DNA of 64,000 nucleotides, taken from Anthracocystis setariae (Eukaryota; Basidiomycota; Ustilaginomycetes; Ustilaginales; Ustilaginaceae). Within the stretch, counting starts at the first letter, position 1; each line of letters starts with the position of its first letter. The DNA is taken from assembly GCA_928724745.1 (NCBI GenBank), contig CAKMXJ010000001.1, positions 248,001 through 312,000 on the forward strand, read 5' to 3'. Below are positions 1 through 8,784 of the stretch, piece by piece. The notes beneath the pieces are model-generated. The model worked only from the letters and a program-made list of their open reading frames with translations, was not told the origin of the DNA and did no database searches. Both the position numbers and the translations under genes were made by a program.

Positions 1-176
1 GTCAATCCAGGTGACAGGGGGACAAGCGCTTGCTGCAAGGTGCTCCTTGACGACGCTGCCACCAGCTAGATCATGCTGGCTCCTGGCGCGAAATCGTAGC
101 CACATGAAGTAGGTTGCCAAGGAAGCACCAGCGGGCTATTTAAAAAACACACCGCAAAGGTAAGCGGGCAACGTCC

Positions 177-178
<2 letters not shown>

Positions 179-209
<31 letters not shown>
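179..209. repeat. Poly(dT) tract, 31 nt
   Basis: An uninterrupted run of T read directly from the sequence. It is the longest homopolymer in the window and lies in non-coding DNA. Confidence 0.95.
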
Positions 210-1573
210 CTTTGGCGTTCGACGGGTGCGGATGCCGCCCAACGCCCCTCTTTCTTTCGGTCTGAGAACGATTAGTTTTGAGGCAGCATGGAGCCGTGCG
301 CTCAGATGAAACGGCTTGAGCCACTGTGACGAGGCTCAACTCAACTCCCCAGAACACCTTCGAGTGCATAGCAGTGCTCGAACAAGACATGGACTTTGCT
401 GTGTTTCACAATACAGTAATCTGATAGAAGGTTAGTACTGTGTTCCTGGAGGAGTAGCCTCGTTCCGAAGTTGGTATGATCTGAAGATCGAAAGACAAGA
501 CCGGTCATTCAGTCTGCCCAAGCTTGACATCTGCAGTACTGTACTGTAGGACAGTTCAAGTACTTTCATGGACTCGACTACGGCACGAAATGTGGCATGG
601 CAGGCAAACGTCAAAATTGCTGATCGCAGGCTGGCACCACGCTGGGCGTTGCATCTGACTGGCTTTGCCACCGCCACTTCTTCTTTGAGTAAGCCGAATA
701 CTTCTGTAGATGGTGCACTGTCATCGGCATCTGGGTTCCCGCAAGCTTTAACAAGGTTCACAGCGGGACAATGCTCAATAATGGAAGGAGCAAGTCTGAC
801 AAGCTTGTACAGTATTCAACCGCACTCATCGTACTTTGTACTGTCAGACATCTATCTAAAACGCAGATGTGGAAGATTGTGCGCACGCCTGTAGCGACGC
901 GGCAGGAATTGATGCTCCGCTCCGGCCTCAGTGCCAGCTTTTGCTCGGAGTTGCCGAGACTCTTCAGATAGGGTACAGAACTGAACCGTACTGTCCTGCA
1001 CTTGACCATCTTGCGCTTTCAGATAGACTTTCAGATCAACGCACAACAGCTATTTTGCGTACTACAGTATAGCCGATGTGATCAGCCTATCTTTCTAGGG
1101 TAGTGTACCCACATTCGAGCTTACATCGACGCAACAAAGTCGAAAAGGTACATGTACAGGAGGAATCGACGCGATCGCGCGACTCAAAAGATCTCTCCTT
1201 CCACTTTCCCCTATACAGTTCCGCCTTCTTTTTGCTTGGTGGTTTGGTGGATGCTGCTTGGTTTTCACTTTCGGCTGTCGAGACTTGTCTAAACATTGCA
1301 GCGATTCGTACTGTAGCCTAGAGCCAGGTTAAGTGCGACGAAAGCGAGAGCCGACGCAATGCATGCATGTCGGAGGACATCACACCAACCAACCAACCAA
1401 CCCACCACGTCGAAAGCGCCAGACTGTGCCACAAGCATCGCGTGTGGGTTGTGGGCAGCCAGCCAAATGCATGCGTGTGAAGGGTGAAGTGTGCGTCTGC
1501 CTCTGCGTTTGACTCCTGTCTTGCTGTGGCCTTCATTTCAAAATTGGAATTTCGCCGTGAACATCGGCGTTGC

Positions 1574-1594
1574 AAAAAAAAAAAAAAAAAAAAA
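1574..1594. repeat. Poly(dA) tract, 21 nt
   Basis: An uninterrupted run of A in intergenic DNA, about 120 bp before a second, oppositely oriented tract at 1717-1742. Confidence 0.95.
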
Positions 1595-1716
1595 GGATTG
1601 AATTCAAAGCGCACCAGTCGAGCTCAGATTGCACCTGCCAATTTTGTAGTAAGGTAAGGTAATCACCGTACTGCAGGATGATGGGATGGCCTTCATGTGC
1701 ACGTATAGGACTTCCC

Positions 1717-1742
1717 TTTTTTTTTTTTTTTTTTTTTTTTTT
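1717..1742. repeat. Poly(dT) tract, 26 nt
   Basis: An uninterrupted run of T about 700 bp upstream of the synthetase start. Such tracts can exclude nucleosomes in fungal promoters; that role is inference here. Confidence 0.95.
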
Positions 1743-2450
1743 GGTCTTTGGTTGGTTCGTTCGGATCGCCTGCCTGAATTCTCTTTCGATTTAGACACAT
1801 CGAAACCAAATCTCGGACCTGTCATGCACGCATTCTGGCGCATTACGCGCCGTCCAGCCTTCCACCCACACAAAGCACCAACGCATGCAACCAACCAAAG
1901 CCCCTTTGCTAACGGCCCATGCTGGCGACTCGATAGATTCATTATTCCGGTCTCAAGCTCGCTCACTTTCGTGTCCTCGACGTCTCTCTATCTTGAAGCT
2001 TTGTTCATCTCTCTCCCTCTTCTTTCCAACAAATGGACCAACCTTTCTTGCCTTGATCACATTCAACGTCGTCGTCTTCGTCGTCGTCGTCGCCAGCACC
2101 CTCTGCTTCGCAGGCTTGGGCCATTTCGATCTCTCTGTTCTCTCCTTCTACACCCGCCGTAGCCTCAGCCACGGTTCATTCGGGCCTTCCGATCTTTCAG
2201 TGTCCTATTCGTCGGACAGCACCGTTGGACAACATCAATGTCAAGCCGACTCATCTGATATCTTGATCGGCTTCTCCAGTCAGTGTTGGTAAACTGCAAC
2301 GGCTTGAGTGCCACCATCGCACCCTTAACGACGCTCCGAACCCAACCATCCTAACCCTCCCACAAGCTCCATCTCTGACTTTCTCAACTTCAACACCCGC
2401 TGCTTTCGTTTTCCCAACAGCTCGCCCCCATTCGCTCGGGCTGGCCCAGC

Positions 2451-5400
2451 ATGAGTGCAGACTTCCCTCTCGGCTTCCTATACAGTCTTCCAACGCGGCC
2501 CAAGACCAAGTCGCTCGGTGATCATATTGCAGAGTATGTCACTGACAATGGCAGGGTACAGACGCTCATCGACTGTCTTCCTTCCACATCCAACCCAGCG
2601 CTTTGGTCGCCCGACCTTTCACGTCCACCACTAGAGCACCGCCACATCAAACAGTTCGTCTCCAACTTTATACTGCCATGTTCATCCACAGGCACCCCGC
2701 TAGGTCCCAACGACCGCGTCATGATGGCGCTACCGACCGGACCCGAAAATGCGCTCGCTCTGCTGTCTGTAGCTGCCTACCATACTTGCGCTCCCGTCAA
2801 CGCCAGTTGCACCGCCGACGAGCTGCGCGATGATACACTTCGTCTCCGTGCGCGCGCCGTCGTCACTACGCGCGATGCGGTAGAACGACTCGGTCTTCAC
2901 GCCCTTCGTCAAGAGATCGGCATCGAGATCATCTTTGTCGAACATCGTAATACCGGTCCAGCTGGTATGTTCGACATGTCTTTGCTGGACGAGAACGGCT
3001 TTGCATCTACTGCCGGTCGTCGACCATCCGCGCCCCACGGACTCGAACACCAGAGTCTCGTACTTCACACTTCCGGCACCTCGGGTAAGAAGAAGGTGGT
3101 ACCTTACTCGCTTCGTCATCTCATCATCGGAACCTGCTGTGTCGTCTACTCGTGGGACCTTCGCCCAGAGAGCGTCAACATGAATATGATGCCCCTTTTC
3201 CACGTCGGTGGCATTGTTCGAAACTTGTGGTCGCCCATCTTCTCTGCCGGAAGCGCCATCATGTGTGCTGGTTTCGATGCAAATGCGTGGTGGCCTCTCG
3301 CCAAGCAGCTCGGCGCCACGTGGTACTATGCTGCCCCAACCATGCACCACGCCATCCTTGCATCCAAGCCTGAAGGCGTCGATGCCTCCAAGGAGACCAA
3401 CATCAAGATGATTGCCAACGCTGCTGGTGGTCTGTTGCCGTCGCTGGCCGTTCAGCTCAAAGAGACCTTTGTCGATTGTGCCGTGCTTCCATCGTATGGA
3501 ATGACCGAGTGCATGCCCATCGCCTCGCCTCCCACCAACTATCAGCTCGATCGTCCAGGATGCTCGGGTGTCGCTTGCGGCCCCGACCTGTCCATTCGCG
3601 ATCCCTTCGACAAGGAACGAGAGTTGCCCGTTGGTCAGACCGGCGCTGTATCCGTCCGAGGTCTGCCCACCTTTTCTGGCTACGAGGTGTCTGCCGACCC
3701 CTTTGAGCCGCTCGACACCTCTGCCTTCTCCAGCGAAGGCTGGTTCGACTCGGGCGACATGGGTCACATGGATGCCGACGGCTACCTCTACATCACTGGT
3801 CGATCCAAGGAAATCATCAACAAGGGTGGTGAAGTCGTATCTCCATTCGAAGTCGAGGAGGCCATCTCACAAGCGTGCTCGGACCGCGTCAAGCAATGCC
3901 TTGCCTTCTCAATCGAGCACGACGTGCTTCAGGAGACCATCGGCGTCGTCATCGTGCCCGTACCCAATCAGCCTCGAGTCGGCCTAGCCGAGTTGCACAA
4001 CATGCTCCGATCCCACCTGCATCCCTCAAAGTGGCCATTCGCCGCGGTCTACATGGATGATCTTCCCAAGAACCAGGCAGGCAAGCCACTTCGTATCAAT
4101 CTCGGCACCCGTCTCGGCATCGGACCGCTGTCAGATGATGTACCGCCACTTCAGCGCCACTTTGAAGCCAAAGCTCCCGGCAAGGAGGTCCCATTGGCCG
4201 AGCCCATCCCATGTAACCTCGTCACTGTCGATGTTCGAGCAGTCGAGCGCGCCTGCTACCGCATCCCAGGCATCATCGAGGCCGCCGTGCGCCAGCGTCG
4301 CGACGGCTCGCCCGAAGCGTTCATCCAGGTCGAGGAAGATGCAGACTACGATGCAGCCGACATTGATCGAGCGCTTGCCCAGGTCCTCCACGGCTACGTC
4401 GTACCCAATCCGCTGCACGTATTCCGCCAGCCTCTCGCCAAGAATCACAATCAGATCGACTTTGACACCATGGAGGCCGAGGTACGAAGGCAGAACGCTT
4501 CCAGCATGACCCGAACTGCACTGATTGTCCGTGACATCATCGCTCGACTCCTCGACACCGAAGCTGGCTCCATCACCGCCGAGTCGGACTTTTTCCTTCT
4601 CGGAGGAAACAGTCTGCTGCTCGGTCGACTGGTCCATCTGATCCGCAAGGAAACCGGTGCGTCGCTCGAGGTATCGACGCTCTTCAACAACTCAACGGTG
4701 GCGGGAATCGCCGACCTCGTGGACGATGAAACAGGTGAGGAGGAGGATTACGAGGACGACTTTTACGATGGCTACGATGACAAGGGCGCGCTCGGAGCAG
4801 CCTACGCAGCTCATCGCTACGATGAGGACGAGGATGTTGCTTTCCAGAGTCACGGATACAAGCCACGCAGTCAGACCCATCCATGGGTGCTGTTTATTCA
4901 AGCCATTCCGTTCCTCTTTTTCTACCCCTTCAAGGCCGCCTGGACGTGGACAGTCATCTTGCACGGTCTCGCGTTCTCCGCCTTTTACATCCGCGACATC
5001 TTCTGGGAGCGTGTGGGTGCGCTGTTGGCATCCATCATTGTCGCCAGGCTCACGAGTCGAATCATCTGTCCTATCACGGCCATTGCCTTCAAGTGGATCG
5101 TGATCGGCAGGTATCGTCCAGGCAAGTATCCCATGTGGTGCAACTACCATCTTCGTTGGTGGATCGTCAATCAATCGCTCAAGACTGCCGGCAAGGGTCT
5201 TTTTGCCATGACACCGGGTCTTCAGAAGGTCTACTACCGTTTGCTCGGCATGTCGATCGGCTCCGATGTCAGAATCGACCACCTGGCCAAGATCGCAGAG
5301 CACGATCTCATCACCATCCACGACGGAGCTCGTATCGACAAGTGTCTCCTCCGTGGTTTCTGCGTCGAGCGCGATGGCTACTTTAGGCTCGAACCTATCA

Positions 5401-7241
5401 TTGTCGGGCGCGACTGTGTGGTCAACACCTTCACGCAGATCTCGCCTGGCGCCAGGCTGGCCGATGGCACTGTGTGGGGTCCTCAGTCGTCTTCGCACGA
5501 AGAGCCCTCCTCGGATGCCTACGCCGCCTACAACCGTAACAATGCTCCTCAGCCGCACTGGGCGTTGATCGTTCTGATCGGCTACCCCATCCTCTTCTTG
5601 GTGCGCTTCATCTGCTATGTTCCCTGGTTCGCCTCGCTCTTCATGCTTCTGTCGCAGCCCTTTGCATTCGATCACCACGACAGTGTCAAGGGTGTCATCG
5701 CATGGTTTGCCTTCCCTCGCCGAATCGGCTGGCATTACGTTGCGCGTGTGGTGCGAAACGGCATGCCTCCGCTCATCAACCTGGCTCTTGGTATCCTTGT
5801 CAAGCGGTGTCTCGGTCTCAACAAGGAGGGCTCGATGCGCAACGCAACACAGTACGCCCTTTTCCGCCGATGGATGAACCAGCAGCTCCTGTCTCAGACC
5901 CGAGTTCGTCGTGCCTTGGCCATCCTGGGCACGCATTACGAAATGACATCGGTCATCTTCCGTGCTATGGGTGCACGCGTGGGCAAGCGTGTGTACTGGC
6001 CAGGATCGAGCATCTACTGCCCGGACCCGGAGCTGATCGAGATTGGCGACGACGTGGTGTTTGGCTCGCGTTCGGAAGTGTTTACGTCGGACAGTATTGG
6101 CTGGGCACGCGTTCGTGTTGGTCGAGGTGCCATGATCGCGGACCGAGTGGTGCTGCTTCCAGGTACCATCATTGGCAAGCAATGCGTGATGGGATCCGGT
6201 GCTTTGGCACGACGAAACGGGCACTACGAGGAAGGAAGCGTGTGGATGGGTGCCAAGCATGGTGAAGCTGTCAGCTTTGGTAAGGCGACGCCCGAGAAGC
6301 ACGAGGCCGGCATCAACTCGCGCGATGACGAGACCATCACTCCCTTTGGACGAGCCTTCTACAAGCGACAGGCCAACTACTTCGTCTTCCCATATCTTCT
6401 GCTCGTGATCATCAATGTCGGTATGACCATCTTCTCATCGGCATACTGGGCGTCAGCGGCGGTAGGCACGGTGCTCATCCTCAACTTCCTGCGAAAGCAG
6501 TTCGAGTATACGAGCATTGGTTTCTTGTTCGACGACCACTGGTGGCGTCCCGGTCTGATCTACGCCATGATCGCTATCCTGTTCGTGGTGATGCTAACGG
6601 TGCAGGCTCTGCTCGCCTTTATCTGGACGATTGTGACCAAATGGGCAGTGATCGGACGACGTCGGGAGGGACGCTACGACTGGGATAAGTCGTCGTACTG
6701 TCAACGATGGCAGCTTCACCTCACGTTGCAAAAGCTGCTCGGGCGCGGATTTGGTGGGCACATGTACGGCGTCATCTCGGGCACCGCTTTTGCCGTGTGG
6801 TATCTGCGAGCACTCGGCGCCAAGATCGGCAAGGACTGTGCGATCTGGGCGGGTGGCAAACCATCGCTTCAGTTGACGGAGCCCGAGCTGGTCACGATGG
6901 GCGATCGGGTTAGCATCGATGACTGTTCGGTGGTTGCTCATATCAACTCGCGAGGTCGATTCAGTTTGAACAAGCTGCGTATCGGCGACGGTTGTGCCAT
7001 GCGCACGGGCAGCCGTCTGCTCTCGGGGGCAAGCATGGAACCTCGGTCGATGCTCTTGGAACATACGTTGGTCGCGTCCGGCGAGATCGCTGAAGCGGGC
7101 GCAGTCTACGCTGGATGGCCGGCACGCCAACTGAAGGTTCGCAAGGCGCATCGCGGCAGTGGCACACCTGGTGGAATATCAGCTGGAAGCAGCTCCACGA
7201 ATCTGCATCACCAAGCAACCTCTCCCGATTACTTTGGTTGA
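2451..7241 (+). CDS. NRPS-like A-T-transmembrane-hexapeptide enzyme (epsilon-poly-lysine synthetase-like)
   Basis: A 1596-residue intronless protein. Residues 1-620 form an adenylation domain: core A3 TSGTSGKKK at 207-215, an A5-like YGMTE, an A7/A8 region GWFDSGDMG...GRSKEIINKGGE, and the A10 lysine at about 545 (NQAGKPL). A carrier domain follows, with LLGGNSLL and the phosphopantetheine serine at about 721. An acidic linker (about 745-800) leads into a membrane part from about 810. There, several hydrophobic segments alternate with three left-handed beta-helix (hexapeptide) blocks at roughly 940-1020, 1180-1270 and 1460-1564. There is no condensation or thioesterase domain. A-T followed by membrane segments around three tandem C-terminal domains is the layout of Pls, which polymerises lysine through its epsilon-amino group. 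The enzyme would adenylate an amino acid, load it on the carrier arm and join units at the membrane. The substrate cannot be read by eye, so lysine is not established. No tailoring genes flank it. Confidence 0.85.
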   Translation: MSADFPLGFLYSLPTRPKTKSLGDHIAEYVTDNGRVQTLIDCLPSTSNPALWSPDLSRPPLEHRHIKQFVSNFILPCSSTGTPLGPNDRVMMALPTGPENALALLSVAAYHTCAPVNASCTADELRDDTLRLRARAVVTTRDAVERLGLHALRQEIGIEIIFVEHRNTGPAGMFDMSLLDENGFASTAGRRPSAPHGLEHQSLVLHTSGTSGKKKVVPYSLRHLIIGTCCVVYSWDLRPESVNMNMMPLFHVGGIVRNLWSPIFSAGSAIMCAGFDANAWWPLAKQLGATWYYAAPTMHHAILASKPEGVDASKETNIKMIANAAGGLLPSLAVQLKETFVDCAVLPSYGMTECMPIASPPTNYQLDRPGCSGVACGPDLSIRDPFDKERELPVGQTGAVSVRGLPTFSGYEVSADPFEPLDTSAFSSEGWFDSGDMGHMDADGYLYITGRSKEIINKGGEVVSPFEVEEAISQACSDRVKQCLAFSIEHDVLQETIGVVIVPVPNQPRVGLAELHNMLRSHLHPSKWPFAAVYMDDLPKNQAGKPLRINLGTRLGIGPLSDDVPPLQRHFEAKAPGKEVPLAEPIPCNLVTVDVRAVERACYRIPGIIEAAVRQRRDGSPEAFIQVEEDADYDAADIDRALAQVLHGYVVPNPLHVFRQPLAKNHNQIDFDTMEAEVRRQNASSMTRTALIVRDIIARLLDTEAGSITAESDFFLLGGNSLLLGRLVHLIRKETGASLEVSTLFNNSTVAGIADLVDDETGEEEDYEDDFYDGYDDKGALGAAYAAHRYDEDEDVAFQSHGYKPRSQTHPWVLFIQAIPFLFFYPFKAAWTWTVILHGLAFSAFYIRDIFWERVGALLASIIVARLTSRIICPITAIAFKWIVIGRYRPGKYPMWCNYHLRWWIVNQSLKTAGKGLFAMTPGLQKVYYRLLGMSIGSDVRIDHLAKIAEHDLITIHDGARIDKCLLRGFCVERDGYFRLEPIIVGRDCVVNTFTQISPGARLADGTVWGPQSSSHEEPSSDAYAAYNRNNAPQPHWALIVLIGYPILFLVRFICYVPWFASLFMLLSQPFAFDHHDSVKGVIAWFAFPRRIGWHYVARVVRNGMPPLINLALGILVKRCLGLNKEGSMRNATQYALFRRWMNQQLLSQTRVRRALAILGTHYEMTSVIFRAMGARVGKRVYWPGSSIYCPDPELIEIGDDVVFGSRSEVFTSDSIGWARVRVGRGAMIADRVVLLPGTIIGKQCVMGSGALARRNGHYEEGSVWMGAKHGEAVSFGKATPEKHEAGINSRDDETITPFGRAFYKRQANYFVFPYLLLVIINVGMTIFSSAYWASAAVGTVLILNFLRKQFEYTSIGFLFDDHWWRPGLIYAMIAILFVVMLTVQALLAFIWTIVTKWAVIGRRREGRYDWDKSSYCQRWQLHLTLQKLLGRGFGGHMYGVISGTAFAVWYLRALGAKIGKDCAIWAGGKPSLQLTEPELVTMGDRVSIDDCSVVAHINSRGRFSLNKLRIGDGCAMRTGSRLLSGASMEPRSMLLEHTLVASGEIAEAGAVYAGWPARQLKVRKAHRGSGTPGGISAGSSSTNLHHQATSPDYFG

Positions 7242-7736
7242 AGGGCTGCGATCGTAGCTCATCGTCTGCATGAATCTGATCGGCATTCACATGCTCTGCC
7301 CCTGTTTTCTCTGCCTCTCTGTGTCTTTGTCTCTTTCAGCATTTTGTCAATCGTTTATCGCATCAGTCTTGGGTAGCTTTTTTTGCTCTAATACACTCGT
7401 TGCAGTCAGCCTTCTCGTTGGTGAAGGCGTGCCGAACATTCTTTTCGCCAACCCGCTTCGGTTGCAAAACGGTTGACGATCGGCTGTGGGCGATGTGGTG
7501 GCATCCAGTACATAGCTGGCGCCCCTTCTGGCCAGAAACGATCTGTTCGGCGTCCATCGATCTCGCACTGACATACGTGTGCTCGAACGAAGATCAGACC
7601 GACGCAGGGCAGAGAGGGTGTCGGCCTAACGAGGTATAGTATAGTATTTAATAATTTGTCGGCTGAGCTTTGGAGTTTGTCTGCGAAAGGCTCCATGGAC
7701 CAAACGAGAAGTAGCAGTTGGCGCGTCCACGTCAGC

Positions 7737-7760
7737 TGTGTGTGTGTGTGTGTGTGTGTG
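7737..7760. repeat. (TG)n microsatellite
   Basis: About a dozen TG units in the 3' flank of the synthetase gene, followed by a short T run. Confidence 0.9.
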
Positions 7761-7894
7761 TTTTTCATTTCGAGGCCACGGAGGAGACACTGCCGTACGC
7801 GCTTGCAGATTAGACCGGTGATCATGCAGACCCGCAGTCGATTTTTTCATTATTGGATTGGATCGGGCGACCTCGAGCCGAAGCCAGGAACTGC

Positions 7895-7918
7895 TTTTTT
7901 TTTTTTTTTTTTTTTTTT
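7895..7918. repeat. Poly(dT) tract, 24 nt
   Basis: An uninterrupted T run in the intergenic region upstream of the aminopeptidase gene. Confidence 0.95.
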
Positions 7919-8784
7919 GTGCCTTTTTGCAACTGTGTTTGCAGAGCTTTCATTGCCGTGATCCTGCCGTCGTGAGTGGGCGAAAAGCGGCCTGTTTGCG
8001 CACGGTGCGGGTACTTGCAAAGAGGGGCAAGAGGCGCTGCAAGTCAAATTTGTTTAGCGCACGGAAGACAGACTTCCATACCGTACTACAGTACTGTATT
8101 GACCTGACTGATCCGCGGCACTGTGCTGCGCAGTCCGAGTTGGCCGTCAACTGAGCCTTGTGCGCGCAGCAGAGGTGTCTGCCGCTCGCTGCTAACAAAT
8201 ACCTGCTGTCGCTCAGCATCGTCAGCGTCGTCACAGTTGCTCCAAGCTTGTTTCCGATCCACCACCATCACCACCATCTCCATCCCTCGACGACATCAAT
8301 CCGATCCACCCTGAATTTCGCCCTCGTTGCATCGACAGCTGTTACAACCTTGGATCGCGTCGATTTTAAACATCCAATTTGACTTCGCTGTGTGAGTCTT
8401 TTTTTTTCTTTTCGCCGCGCTGCCCGTCGCCGACGCCCGCCGCCGCTCGGGCCAGCTCCGATCGCTCCTCTTGGTCGGCTGTATGCTGACTTCGAGCAAC
8501 TCCTTCTTCTCTCTCTCTTCCCACCAACTGCTTCCCTCAACGCACGCAGATGAAACCGTTTTCGATCGGCCCCTTCACTCCGCGTTTGAATCTTCGTACT
8601 CTCTCCTCCTTGCCCAAAGCCACTCCCTCTTTGGTCCAGAGCGCCACCTATCGACGCCCCACTGTCTCGAAGCAGCTTTCAAAGGTACGCTCATCTCCAT
8701 TCTAGGCGCTCTTGCCCCGTTTCTTTTGACCTTGTTTCACTGGCTCGTTCAAACATCTTGGCAAAAAGGTGCTCAGACAGCCGG

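Larger units (their letters stand above)
1..2450. other. Gene-free intergenic region
   Basis: I see no credible coding gene here; open frames are short and mostly driven by homopolymers. The region holds a 31-nt T run (179-209), a 21-nt A run (1574-1594), a 26-nt T run (1717-1742), a short CAAC repeat near 1384-1402, and several copies of the heptamer TACTGTA/TACAGTA (412, 537, 542, 808, 1063, 1309). The pyrimidine-rich stretch from about 1950 to 2440 is probably the promoter and 5' leader of the synthetase that starts at 2451. Confidence 0.6.
7242..8784. other. Intergenic region between synthetase and aminopeptidase
   Basis: No gene recognised. It contains a TG dinucleotide repeat (about 7737-7760), a 24-nt T run (7895-7918) and overlapping TACAGTA/TACTGTA heptamers (8087-8098). 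From about 8240 the sequence becomes pyrimidine-rich, as expected of a leader for the downstream aminopeptidase. A GTACGC at about 8684 could be a donor of a leader intron, but I cannot fix an acceptor. Confidence 0.5.

Noticed and set aside
4692..6302. 536-codon open frame on the minus strand inside the synthetase gene
   Set aside because: Antisense shadow of a strongly supported multi-domain gene; its translation has no domain pattern.
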